A DNA stretch of 23,463 nt, taken from an uncultured Porphyromonadaceae bacterium (GTDB lineage: Bacteria; Bacteroidota; Bacteroidia; Bacteroidales; Muribaculaceae). The stretch is from positions 1 to 23,463 of the forward strand of contig UQGP01000035.1 in NCBI GenBank assembly GCA_900540625.1, in the 5' to 3' direction. How positions within the stretch are numbered: position 1 is the stretch's first letter; each line of letters opens with the position of its first letter. Below the pieces are notes generated by a model. That model saw only the letters and a program-made list of their open reading frames with translations. It ran no database searches and was not told where the DNA came from. The position numbers and the translations under genes were made by a program. This document shows, one piece after another, positions 1 to 7,837 of this stretch.

Positions 1-4
1 AACC

Positions 5-48
5 GTCCGGGCGGCATCCGATTATCGGATGCCGCCCGGACCCTTTTT
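5..48 (+). terminator. Rho-independent terminator of an upstream gene outside the window
   Basis: A perfect 17-bp inverted repeat (5-21 and 25-41) with a TTA loop is followed by CC and a T run (44-48). The stem begins GTCCGGGCGG. This is a textbook intrinsic terminator for rightward transcription, so a plus-strand gene should end just left of the window. Confidence 0.85.
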
Positions 49-63
49 ATAATGTGGAATTTT

Positions 64-123
64 GAATGTCGAATGCTGAAGATAATGTCGAATGTGGAAT
101 GTGGAATGTCGAATGTGGAATGG
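64..123. repeat. 7-bp tandem array, unit GAATGTS
   Basis: Units with a 7-bp period are readable: GAATGTC (64-70), GAATGCT (71-77), a degenerate stretch (78-89), then GAATGTG, GAATGTG, GAATGTC, GAATGTG and GAATGGG (90-124). Read in reverse it gives His-Ser-Thr-Phe-like open frames, which I take as spurious. From memory, similar arrays occur between genes in other Bacteroidales; I could not check this. Confidence 0.85.
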
Positions 124-150
124 GCTGCGCCGGGGTACTTGATTGGACCG

Positions 151-204
151 GGACTTTTGGGACTTTAAGGATCTTAGGGCGTTTAAGGACCTTAAGGATT
201 TTAA
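151..204. repeat. 9-bp tandem array, unit GGACTTTAA
   Basis: Six consecutive 9-bp units each start with GG: GGACTTTTG, GGACTTTAA, GGATCTTAG, GGCGTTTAA, GGACCTTAA and GGATTTTAA. The period of three codons gives open frames rich in Leu-Lys-Val on the other strand; these have no sign of being genes. The array lies 27 bp from the 7-bp array but has a different unit. Confidence 0.85.
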
Positions 205-298
205 GGTCGAGTGTGGAATAGATGGGGAATATTGTGGCTTGGAATGGTTTTTGGGGATGGGAGAGGAGGTGATATGGGCGTTTTTTTGAAGAGGACGC

Positions 299-327
299 TT
301 GTAGTACAAAGATTATCGCTATCTTTG
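299..327 (+). promoter_or_regulatory. Possible Bacteroidetes-type promoter upstream of the GHL10 gene
   Basis: TATCTTTG (320-327) fits the Bacteroidetes -7 consensus TAnnTTTG. A TTG (299-301) lies 18 bp upstream, slightly shorter than the usual 19-21. If used, the transcript would have a leader of about 195 nt before the gene at 527. Such short motifs arise by chance, so confidence is low. Confidence 0.35.
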
Positions 328-368
328 CGAATATTTTGTGTATATAGCAGTATTGCGAATATACTCGG

Positions 369-420
369 AGTGGTGATAATCCAAGTGATGTAATTTGCAC
401 GAAGTGATGATAATCCAAGT
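369..420. repeat. Spaced 18-bp direct repeat
   Basis: The sequence AGTGGTGATAATCCAAGT (369-386) recurs as AGTGATGATAATCCAAGT (403-420), with one mismatch and a 34-bp period. It lies between the possible promoter at 299-327 and the gene at 527. It could be a paired binding site or the remains of a tandem duplication. The stretch 421-526 that follows is AT-rich with no clear motif. Confidence 0.7.
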
Positions 421-526
421 AAAGGCCACTCTATTGTATTAAGCTATAATATAGGCTTTTTATATAGAACTTTAATCTAAAATTTAATATAACCTTTTTA
501 ATATAATATTTAATCCATTTTAGTTC

Positions 527-3166
527 ATGGGAAAGAGTTTGAGAACAGTAGTATTTGCCGCTATATGTTCGTTGATGATGGGCGGTTATGCAGGCACGAA
601 TGCCTATGCAGCCGACCCGGCGGTGAAGCGTGAGATGCGCTCGGCGTGGGTGGCTACCGTCTGGCAGTTGGACTGGCCGCAGTCAAGGGTGTCTGTGACG
701 GGTAATACATCGCAGATCAATGCACAGAAGAAACAGCTGACGACGTTGCTTGATTCGTTGGCACGCAATAATATGAATTCGATATGTTTTCAGGTGCGTT
801 CGCGTAGCGATGCGATGTATAAGTCGAGCTATGAGCCGTGGTCTACCGACCTTGTCTCGAGTCGTGGCCTTGATCCGGGCTATGATCCTTTAGCGTTCTG
901 CGTAGAGGAGTGCCATAAGCGTGGTATGGAGTGCCATGCGTGGGTCAATCCGTATCGATATGAAAGTCAAGTGGGTCAGTGGACCGGAACTCCGCAGGCG
1001 TATCGTGACGAGCATCCTGATTGGGTGCTTGATGTAAAGGAAGCGTCGATATTGAACCCGGCATTGCCGGAGGTGCGTCAGCGTATCTGCGATGTCGTGG
1101 ACGAGATTGTACGCAACTATGATATTGACGGCGTACTCTTTGACGATTATTTTTACCTGCAAGGTATCACGTCGGAGGATGCGGCTCAGTATCAGAGCTA
1201 TACGCAGGGCGGCGGGACGTTATCCTTGGGCGACTGGCGCCGTGATAATGTCAATAAGATGGTGGCCGATGTGTATTCGACCATCAAGAAGGCCAAGCCT
1301 TATGTGCGTTTTGGCATATCACCTGCGGGCGTGGCAGCTACGAGTGCTTCGGTGGCCGGTAAATATGGGTTGACGCCCTGTCCGGCCGGAAGCGACTGGC
1401 AGTATAACGGCATCTATTCCGACCCGTTGGCGTGGGTATCGTCGCGCACGCTTGACTTTATTTCGCCGCAGATTTATTGGAAGATAGGCTCCAGCGCCGA
1501 TTATGACGCTATATGCAAATGGTGGAGTAATGCAGCCAATAAATTCGGCCGTCACTTCTTTTCCTCTCAGGGCATTTCGTACAACTACGGGGAGGAAGAA
1601 TACGCCAAGCAGATACGTCTGAATCGTGAGTATACGCTCAACGACGCCCCCGGCTCGGTATTCTACTCGGCCAAGTACTTGTATCGCACTACGACGCCGT
1701 TGCTCGGCCATTATCTGAAGACGCAGGTATTCAATACACCGTCGCTTGTACCGGCGATGACGTGGTTCCCGGTAAGTTCGCCGGCCAAAGTGAGCAATGT
1801 AAAGCGCAGCGGTTCGACGCTGACGTGGACCGGTGTTGAGGGCATGCGTTACACGGTGTATGCAGTGCCGAACAGCGTTCCCGATGCCAACTTCGACCGC
1901 GAGCCCGAATATCTTTTGGGTGTAAGCTACTCGACCACTTATACCATCCCGTCCGACAAGGTGAGCGGTTACCGCTGTGCCGTCTGTGTATATGATCGCT
2001 ACGGCAACGAGTATTCGCCTGTATTTGTAGGCGCTGCCGTCACTACACTTCCGGCACCGGTGTTGACCTATCCCGCCGAGGGACAGCAAGTTGAATTGCC
2101 CTTTGTATTCAAGTGGAATGCCGTATCGGGTGCTGCCAATTACTTACTCGAAATAGGCAAAGATGCCTCGATGAGCGACCTTATAGGCGTAACCGAGGTG
2201 TCCGGGACAGAGTGCCTTTCGACCGCTATAGAGGGCATAGAAAACGGTAGCGAGCTGTATTGGCGCGTGCGTGCATGCGCTGCCAATGCCAATGACGGCG
2301 TGAGCGTTTCGCGCCGCTTCGCTCCCACCAAGTTGCGCATTACGTCGCCCTACGACGCCGAGCAGAACGTTAGTCTTACGCCCACTATTGCGTGGTCCGT
2401 GGCCGACCGTCAAGCCCGGGTACAAGTGTCCTCCACGGGAGCCTTCGAAGACGAAGATATTGTCGTAGATGCTACTGCAACAGGCAGCTATACAGTGCCC
2501 AAATATAGCCTCAAGGGTTACACCATGTATACGACACGCCTGAAGTACAACTTCGGCGAATACGGCGTAATATCCGATCCGGTGACCTTCACCACGCGCG
2601 AGGCAGAGCAGATCGTGCCCGAAGTCATACCTTCGGCTGACGGCATTCTGTATGCCAATTCGCACCTGGCCATAAAGCCCCTTGAAGGTGTCAAGAAAAT
2701 ACGTCTGGAACTTTCGGCAAAGGAAACCTTCTCGTCGGTACGCAGTGCCTATATCTGCACGACGATAGAAGCTCCGACATTTACCGATGCCAAAGAAGCC
2801 CGCGACATAAAGGCCGGTACCAAGAACTTGGTAGACGGGACAAAATATTATGTGCGTGCACGTGCGACTTATGCCACCGCCGACGGCGACAAAGACACGG
2901 CGTGGTCCGACGTGGTGGCCTTCACGTACAGCAAAACCGAAGGTGTCGAAGACATCGAGGCTGACGGTGCATCCCGAGCCATCATTTGGGACGGCGAGAC
3001 GCTGAGAGTCGCGGATGGCACGGCCACCATCACGGTGTACAGCGCTGCGGGCGCACTTGTCGCCGATTACGCTCCCGGCGTGACCGAGGTCAAGCTCCAA
3101 CTGCTTGCCGGAGTATATGTAGCCAAGGACGGCTGCGGCCATGCGTTGAAAATCCGCATAAAATGA
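527..3166 (+). CDS. Secreted GHL10-family (DUF187) glycoside hydrolase-like protein with FN3/Ig-like repeats and T9SS-type tail
   Basis: The 879-residue protein begins with a signal peptide (about 1-29, ending NAYAA). Residues 35-400 match the glycosyl hydrolase-like 10 family, with REMRSAWVATVWQLDWP near the start, a 'GMECHAWVNPYR' strand (about 133-144) and the acidic 'DGVLFDDYFY' (201-210). A relative, E. coli DigH/YddW, cleaves denuded peptidoglycan; whether this protein does so is inference. Three to four beta-sandwich repeats follow (about 415-505, 508-600, 601-692 and 700-802, with phrases such as PAPVLTYPAEGQQV and ITSPYDAEQNVSLTP). The last 65 residues end 'GVYVAKDGCGHALKIRIK', like a type A C-terminal sorting domain for type IX secretion. 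It is therefore likely surface-attached or released. The start at 527 directly precedes the signal peptide. No operon partner is evident: the next gene begins 138 bp later. Confidence 0.88.
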   Translation: MGKSLRTVVFAAICSLMMGGYAGTNAYAADPAVKREMRSAWVATVWQLDWPQSRVSVTGNTSQINAQKKQLTTLLDSLARNNMNSICFQVRSRSDAMYKSSYEPWSTDLVSSRGLDPGYDPLAFCVEECHKRGMECHAWVNPYRYESQVGQWTGTPQAYRDEHPDWVLDVKEASILNPALPEVRQRICDVVDEIVRNYDIDGVLFDDYFYLQGITSEDAAQYQSYTQGGGTLSLGDWRRDNVNKMVADVYSTIKKAKPYVRFGISPAGVAATSASVAGKYGLTPCPAGSDWQYNGIYSDPLAWVSSRTLDFISPQIYWKIGSSADYDAICKWWSNAANKFGRHFFSSQGISYNYGEEEYAKQIRLNREYTLNDAPGSVFYSAKYLYRTTTPLLGHYLKTQVFNTPSLVPAMTWFPVSSPAKVSNVKRSGSTLTWTGVEGMRYTVYAVPNSVPDANFDREPEYLLGVSYSTTYTIPSDKVSGYRCAVCVYDRYGNEYSPVFVGAAVTTLPAPVLTYPAEGQQVELPFVFKWNAVSGAANYLLEIGKDASMSDLIGVTEVSGTECLSTAIEGIENGSELYWRVRACAANANDGVSVSRRFAPTKLRITSPYDAEQNVSLTPTIAWSVADRQARVQVSSTGAFEDEDIVVDATATGSYTVPKYSLKGYTMYTTRLKYNFGEYGVISDPVTFTTREAEQIVPEVIPSADGILYANSHLAIKPLEGVKKIRLELSAKETFSSVRSAYICTTIEAPTFTDAKEARDIKAGTKNLVDGTKYYVRARATYATADGDKDTAWSDVVAFTYSKTEGVEDIEADGASRAIIWDGETLRVADGTATITVYSAAGALVADYAPGVTEVKLQLLAGVYVAKDGCGHALKIRIK

Positions 3167-3304
3167 TGATCGGCAGGGGCTGATGATTCTTGACAAAGAT
3201 TGACGCTTCGGGCGAAGTGACGCTACGCAGAAGCCGATGCCACGGTCAAGGTCAAAACGTACATAGAAATCGTTTAATGTAAAATAAAGCATATAATTAA
3301 TAGA

Positions 3305-4441
3305 ATGATACGAAAGCTGAGTTCGGTCGTCGTTTCGGCGCTTGTTCTGGCGCTTGTCACGACCTCTTGCGGCGGGCACAATGGAGCCGCCAAGGGTGTG
3401 GGCGAGGGCGATACCCTGACCCACGAAAGTGCTATGCTGACTATGGTGCAGCACGACGGATGGATAAGTGCCACTGTCGCCGACCCGTGGAGCAAGGGTA
3501 AGACCTTGGCCACGTACTGCCTTGTGCCGCGCGATGCTGAGATGCCCTCCGACCTGCCCAAGGGCGAAGGTACGGTGGTGGTGCGTACCCCGGTGCGCAG
3601 TGCCGTGGTCTACTCGAGCGTGTATACCCAAGGTATCGAAGACCTCGGCCATATAAAAACCGTTACCGGAGTGGCTGATGCCGAGTACTTTACGCACGGA
3701 TATGTACGCAAGCATCTTGACGCCGGAGATATTGTCAATATCGGCAACTCCTCGTCCCCTTTGATGGAACGTATCGTCGATTTGTCGCCTGATGTGCTTA
3801 TATTATCGCCCTACGAGGCCAATCGCAACGACAAAGTTTTGGATAAAACCGGGGTGGCCGTCATCCGTATGGTAGACTATATGGAAACCACCCCGTTAGG
3901 TCGTGCCGAGTGGCTCAAACTTTTGGGCGCAATGTACGGTGACCTGGACAAGGCTACGGCGCAATACGATGCCACGGTCAGCAAATATCGTGAAATAAGC
4001 CAACGTATGGCATTGTGCGATGTTCGCCCTATGGTGCTCACCGATACCGAGGTTTCAGGGACGTGGTATATGCCCGGCGGCGGCAGCTATGCAGCCCGAA
4101 TGATTGGAGATGCCGGGGGCATGGTTCCGTGGAGCGATGACGCCTCCACCGGGTCGTTGCCCTGCGACTACGCCGCCGTGTACGAGCGAGCATCCGAGGC
4201 TCCGGTGTGGATTATGCGCACCTTCGGACCGATAAGCCTTGCCGACTTGCGCAAGGCTAATGCTCTGAACAGCAGTATCAAAGCGTTTAAAGACGGCAAT
4301 GTCTACTACACGGACACCAGCACCGGAACATTCTTTGACGATATAGCCTTTCATCCCGATAGGATACTCGGCGACTACGCAGCCATGATCCATCCCGAAG
4401 TCATGAAGCAGGCTTTGAAATACTTTGTCAAGGCAAAGTGA
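3305..4441 (+). CDS. ABC transporter substrate-binding lipoprotein (iron-siderophore/cobalamin type)
   Basis: The 378-residue protein has a lipoprotein signal ending LVTTSC, with Cys22 as the likely lipidated residue. The body resembles the class III periplasmic-binding family (Peripla_BP_2, BtuF/FhuD/FepB-like): 'GVADAEYF', 'LSPDVLILSPYE' and 'PLGRAEWLKLLGAMYG' are typical elements, followed by the second lobe with 'DTEVSGTWYMPGGGSYAARMI'. These proteins deliver ferric chelates, haem or cobalamin to a FecCD-type permease; the ligand cannot be read from sequence. In many Bacteroidales the permease and ATPase genes follow directly, but here a hairpin and a new promoter follow, so the gene looks solitary. 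The 138-bp gap before it holds no clear promoter. The 378-residue length is normal for the family. Confidence 0.85.
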   Translation: MIRKLSSVVVSALVLALVTTSCGGHNGAAKGVGEGDTLTHESAMLTMVQHDGWISATVADPWSKGKTLATYCLVPRDAEMPSDLPKGEGTVVVRTPVRSAVVYSSVYTQGIEDLGHIKTVTGVADAEYFTHGYVRKHLDAGDIVNIGNSSSPLMERIVDLSPDVLILSPYEANRNDKVLDKTGVAVIRMVDYMETTPLGRAEWLKLLGAMYGDLDKATAQYDATVSKYREISQRMALCDVRPMVLTDTEVSGTWYMPGGGSYAARMIGDAGGMVPWSDDASTGSLPCDYAAVYERASEAPVWIMRTFGPISLADLRKANALNSSIKAFKDGNVYYTDTSTGTFFDDIAFHPDRILGDYAAMIHPEVMKQALKYFVKAK

Positions 4442-4495
4442 TGCAAAACAGACCCGCCGCTGCCGATATAGGTCGCGGCGGATCTGTATCATCAC
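4438..4495 (+). terminator. Long hairpin after the substrate-binding protein gene
   Basis: The arms ACAGACCCGCCGC (4448-4460) and GCGGCGGATCTGT (4475-4487) pair with one C-A mismatch. GTGATG (4438-4443) and CATCAC (4490-4495) extend the stem. The hairpin starts at the stop codon. There is no T run, so it may be a terminator of a weaker kind or an mRNA 3'-end stabiliser. Confidence 0.55.
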
Positions 4496-4617
4496 GCAAT
4501 TGAAGTGAAAGAGGCCGGAAACAATACTTTAGGGCAAACAGAAAAGCCCCGACGTGCGTTAAAATAGAACCGGGAACTCCCGACAATAATAAAAAAGCAT
4601 AAAAACGCATAAGATAG

Positions 4618-4649
4618 TGTGTTTTATGTCGGAAATAATCGTACCTTTG
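4618..4649 (+). promoter_or_regulatory. Bacteroidetes-type promoter for the pseudouridine synthase-asnS unit
   Basis: TACCTTTG (4642-4649) matches the -7 consensus TAnnTTTG exactly, and TGTG (4618-4621), one base off TTTG, lies 20 bp upstream. The same TACCTTTG octamer is found before dxr. It follows the hairpin at 4438-4495 and would start a transcript with a leader of about 195 nt. Confidence 0.65.
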
Positions 4650-4699
4650 TAATTGATAAATAAAAAGGAATAAACACTACACAAAAAGACAAATAACCA

Positions 4700-4742
4700 A
4701 GACCGCGAGGTCTGAATAACGGCGTCCCGCGCCTGAGACGCC
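4700..4742 (+). promoter_or_regulatory. Two small hairpins in the long 5' leader
   Basis: AGACC-GCGA-GGTCT (4700-4713) is a 5-bp stem capped by a GNRA tetraloop. GGCGTC (4721-4726) and GACGCC (4737-4742) form a 6-bp stem around a 10-nt loop. Both lie in the leader (about 4655-4851) before the pseudouridine synthase gene. The rest of the leader is A-rich and single-stranded in appearance. No known riboswitch class is recognised. Confidence 0.4.
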
Positions 4743-4851
4743 AGCATCCCAAAGACAAAATCTCATATATCAGGCGTGTGAATTAATACATTTTTATCTT
4801 CAACTCCGATTACAGGCTTCACTGCAAAAAACTTAGAGCCAACAAAAAAAG

Positions 4852-6258
4852 ATGGAAAACAACGAAAAAAGACCCAAGCGTCCGCGTATCAGCGAATCGC
4901 GCGTGACTCTGGACCCTCAGGACTCCACTCGTCCTATGGTAGAGAACGCACAGGCAGAAGACAACGAACAGCGTCCTTATCGCCCCTATAATCGTCCTCA
5001 GCAGGGCGGTTACAATCGTCAGTACAACAACGGATACAACCGTCCGTACAACAACTACAACCGCACACAGGGTGACGGTGCCGAAGGTCAGGCCGAGGGC
5101 GAACGTCCTCAGCAGGGCTACACCCCGCGTCCGTACAACAACTACCGTCCCCAGCAGCACTACAACCAAGGCGGTGGCTACGGCAACAATAACCGTCAGG
5201 GTGGCTACGGCAACAACCGTCAGGGTGGCTACGGTAACAATAACCGTCAAGGTGGTTACGGTAACAACAACCGTCAGGGTGGCTACGGCAACAACAACCG
5301 CCAGGGTGGCTACGGCAACAACCGTCCCCAGCAGGGTGGATACAACCAGCAAGGCGGCTACGGCAACAACAATAACCGCAAGAACAAATACAACAACCGT
5401 CCCCAGCAAGGCGGATACAACAATAAGCGTAAAGGCCAAAGCCGTTACGACCAAGAAGACAATCCGTTCCCCGGCAAGGGCAAGAGCTTCACTCCGCGTC
5501 CCAAGCGCATCGAGTACGAAATGCCTATACCCGATCCCAACGAACAAATCCGTCTGAACAAATTCATGGCCAATTCGGGCGTATGCTCGCGCCGCGAAGC
5601 CGACGAATACATCCAGCAGGGACTTGTCAAGGTCAATGGAAAAGTAGTGACCGAGCTCGGCACCAAGATATGCCATAGCGATGTGGTGGAATACGACGAC
5701 AAGGTAGTTGCACTCGAGAGCAAGTGCTACATCCTGCTCAATAAGCCCAAAGATTGCGTCACCACCAGCGACGACCCCAACGGCCGCACCACGGTGATGG
5801 ACATCATCAAGGGCGCCTGCACCGAGCGCGTATACCCTGTGGGTCGTCTTGACCGCAACACCACCGGCGTGTTGCTGCTGACCAACGACGGCGACCTTGC
5901 TTTCAAGCTGACACATCCCAAATACGTCAAGAAAAAAATCTACCACGTATGGACCGATAAAGACGTCAGCGAAGAAGATATGCAGCGTATCGCCGACGGT
6001 ATCGAGCTGGAAGACGGCGAAATACATGCAGACGCCATCAGCTATGCCACCGAGAACGACCGCAATCAGATAGGTATCGAAATCCACTCGGGTCGCAACC
6101 GCATCGTGCGCCGCATCTTCGAAAGTCTCGGCTACCACGTCACCAAGCTGGACCGCGTATACTTTGCCGGACTGACCAAGAAGAACCTGCCGCGCGGACG
6201 CTGGCGCTATCTGACACAGCAGGAAGTCAACTTCCTGAAAATGGGCTCTTTTGAATAA
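4852..6258 (+). CDS. rluB: RsuA/RluB-family 23S rRNA pseudouridine synthase with a Gly/Asn/Arg-rich N-terminal repeat tail
   Basis: The 468-residue protein has two halves. Residues 1 to about 215 are low-complexity, rich in Asn (about 42), Gly, Tyr, Gln and Arg, with consecutive units of the type QGGYGNNNR at about 107-158. The conserved part contains an S4 RNA-binding domain (about 230-290, 'RLNKFMANSGVCSRREADEY') and the pseudouridine synthase domain with 'VGRLDRNTTGVLLLTNDGDL', where Asp334 is the expected catalytic residue. The end ('SGRNRIVRRIFESLGYHVTKLDR') is typical of RsuA/RluB enzymes. These isomerise one uridine in rRNA; RluB acts on U2605 of 23S rRNA in E. coli, and specificity here is inferred. 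Bacteroidetes members often carry charged or Gly-rich N-terminal extensions. asnS follows after 33 bp, so the two are probably cotranscribed. Confidence 0.88.
   Translation: MENNEKRPKRPRISESRVTLDPQDSTRPMVENAQAEDNEQRPYRPYNRPQQGGYNRQYNNGYNRPYNNYNRTQGDGAEGQAEGERPQQGYTPRPYNNYRPQQHYNQGGGYGNNNRQGGYGNNRQGGYGNNNRQGGYGNNNRQGGYGNNNRQGGYGNNRPQQGGYNQQGGYGNNNNRKNKYNNRPQQGGYNNKRKGQSRYDQEDNPFPGKGKSFTPRPKRIEYEMPIPDPNEQIRLNKFMANSGVCSRREADEYIQQGLVKVNGKVVTELGTKICHSDVVEYDDKVVALESKCYILLNKPKDCVTTSDDPNGRTTVMDIIKGACTERVYPVGRLDRNTTGVLLLTNDGDLAFKLTHPKYVKKKIYHVWTDKDVSEEDMQRIADGIELEDGEIHADAISYATENDRNQIGIEIHSGRNRIVRRIFESLGYHVTKLDRVYFAGLTKKNLPRGRWRYLTQQEVNFLKMGSFE
5173..5337 (+). repeat. In-frame 24/27-bp tandem repeat coding for GGYGNN(N)RQ
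   Basis: Six to seven nearly identical DNA units of 24 or 27 bp, of the form GGTGGCTACGGCAACAACCG plus CAG or CAA, run through the tail of the pseudouridine synthase gene. The unit-to-unit DNA similarity is higher than protein selection alone would need, which suggests recent slippage or duplication. Confidence 0.85.
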
Positions 6259-6291
6259 TGCTCCATAGAACAGAATAAATCACACAATACA

Positions 6292-7680
6292 ATGAAACGA
6301 ACAAAAATCGTCGACATCTTCAATCCCGAGCTTCTTGACACGGACGTCTGTGTCAAAGGCTGGGTGCGTACCCGTCGCGGCAATAAGCACGTACAATTTG
6401 TAGCGCTCAACGACGGCTCGACAATCAAGAACATACAGATAGTCTTCGATATGTCGGTGTTCACCGACGAGCAGTTGAAGCCTATCACCACCGGGGCATC
6501 CCTGTGCGTCACCGGACGCCTGGTCGCCTCTATGGGTAAGGGTCAAACCTGCGAAATCCAAGCACAGACCCTCGAGGTCTACGGCACGGCCGACCCCGCC
6601 GAATATCCCCTCCAGAAAAAAGGCCATTCGCTTGAATTTCTGCGCGAAATAGCACACTTGCGTCCACGTACCAACACCTTCGGCGCTATCCTACGTGTGC
6701 GCTCGGTACTGGCCTACGCCATCCATCGCTTCTTCAACGAAAAAGGCTTCTTCTATCTCAACACCCCGTTGATTACCGAAAGCGACTGCGAGGGCGCCGG
6801 CGCAATGTTCCAGGTGACCACCCTCCCGTTGGAGAATCTGCCCCGTACCGAGGACGGCAAGGTGGACTACTCCAAGGACTTCTTCGGCAAAGCCGCAGCA
6901 CTCACCGTCTCCGGACAGCTCGAAGGCGAATTGGGAGCCACTGCCTTAGGCGCGATATACACCTTTGGCCCGACCTTCCGTGCCGAGAACTCCAATACTC
7001 CGCGTCACCTCTCCGAGTTCTGGATGATAGAGCCCGAGATGGCATTCTATGACATCGAGGACAATATGGACCTGGCCGAGGAATTCATCAAATACTGTAT
7101 ATCCTTTGCTCTCGAAAAGGCCAAGGACGACATCGAGTTCCTGGCTCAGATGTACGACCCCGAACTGGTAGAGCGTCTCCGCTTTGTAGTCAACAACAAA
7201 TTTGTGCGCCTGACCTACACCGAGGGCGTCAAAATCCTTGAAGAGAGCGGACACAAATTCGAATTTCCAGTATATTGGGGCGCCGACCTCCAGAGCGAAC
7301 ACGAACGCTATCTGGTCGAACAGCACTTCAAACGTCCGGTGATACTCACCGATTATCCCAAGGAAATCAAGGCCTTCTATATGAAGCAGAACGAAGACGG
7401 CCGCACCGTGCGCGCCATGGACGTTCTGTTCCCCAAGATCGGCGAGATTATCGGCGGTAGCGAGCGCGAAGCCGATTACGAGAAACTGCTGACACGTATC
7501 AACGAATTGGGCATCCCCATGAAAGATATGTGGTGGTACCTGGATACACGTAAATTCGGCACCGTGCCTCACTCCGGCTTCGGTCTCGGCTTCGAACGTC
7601 TCGTGCTATTTGTCACCGGTATGGCCAACATCCGCGACGTCATCGCCTTCCCGCGCTATCCCGGCAACGCCAATTTCTGA
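6292..7680 (+). CDS. asnS: Asparagine--tRNA ligase
   Basis: This 462-residue class IIb aminoacyl-tRNA synthetase attaches asparagine to tRNA-Asn in the cytoplasm. Residues about 15-115 form the OB-fold anticodon-binding domain ('VCVKGWVRTRRGNKHVQFVALNDGS'). The catalytic domain shows class II motif 2 ('FRAENSNTPRHLSEFWMIEPE') and motif 3 ('GFGLGFERLVLFVTG'), ending 'IRDVIAFPRYPGNANF', as expected for AsnRS. The 'HLSEFWMIEPE' segment points to AsnRS rather than AspRS. Length is that of the family. The start at 6292 lies 33 bp after the pseudouridine synthase stop, with a strong terminator following, so it is probably the last gene of a two-gene unit. Confidence 0.97.
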   Translation: MKRTKIVDIFNPELLDTDVCVKGWVRTRRGNKHVQFVALNDGSTIKNIQIVFDMSVFTDEQLKPITTGASLCVTGRLVASMGKGQTCEIQAQTLEVYGTADPAEYPLQKKGHSLEFLREIAHLRPRTNTFGAILRVRSVLAYAIHRFFNEKGFFYLNTPLITESDCEGAGAMFQVTTLPLENLPRTEDGKVDYSKDFFGKAAALTVSGQLEGELGATALGAIYTFGPTFRAENSNTPRHLSEFWMIEPEMAFYDIEDNMDLAEEFIKYCISFALEKAKDDIEFLAQMYDPELVERLRFVVNNKFVRLTYTEGVKILEESGHKFEFPVYWGADLQSEHERYLVEQHFKRPVILTDYPKEIKAFYMKQNEDGRTVRAMDVLFPKIGEIIGGSEREADYEKLLTRINELGIPMKDMWWYLDTRKFGTVPHSGFGLGFERLVLFVTGMANIRDVIAFPRYPGNANF

Positions 7681-7703
7681 CGCTGTCTCAGACTTAGATA
7701 CAG

Positions 7704-7766
7704 AAAAAGCCAAGAAGCATCCCGATGGAAAAACAAGTCCAAAGGATAGTTTCTCGGCTTTTTTTT
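7704..7766 (+). terminator. Intrinsic terminator after asnS
   Basis: AAAAAGCCAAGAA (7704-7716) pairs with TTCTCGGCTTTTT (from 7751) with one mismatch, ending in an eight-base T run (7759-7766). The loop of about 34 nt can form a further short ATCC/GGAT stem. It closes the asnS unit before the next gene at 7838. Confidence 0.8.
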
Positions 7767-7837
7767 ATATACGCGGTTAAACTATTTGCGTCTTGACCTA
7801 TCAAAATACTAAAAGCCACCATTAACACAATACACGG

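Noticed and set aside
22..418. Small minus-strand frames with repeated His-Ser-Thr-Phe and Leu-Lys-Val
   Set aside because: They are translations of the 7-bp and 9-bp arrays with no start context and no globular sequence.
3207..3280. A short frame ending ADATVKVKTYIEIV that resembles part of the C-terminal tail of the upstream gene
   Set aside because: The similarity is a few residues only, there is no start codon and a stop lies just upstream, so a decayed duplicate cannot be supported.
2144..3715. A 523-residue open frame on the minus strand opposite the GHL10 and substrate-binding protein genes
   Set aside because: It spans two real plus-strand genes and the gap between them, has no recognisable domain and a composition expected from reading GC-rich genes backwards.
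4819..6138. A 439-residue Val-rich minus-strand frame opposite the pseudouridine synthase gene
   Set aside because: Its repeated Val-Ala-Thr-Leu pattern is simply the complement of the GGYGNNNR tandem repeat; the plus-strand frame carries S4 and pseudouridine synthase motifs.
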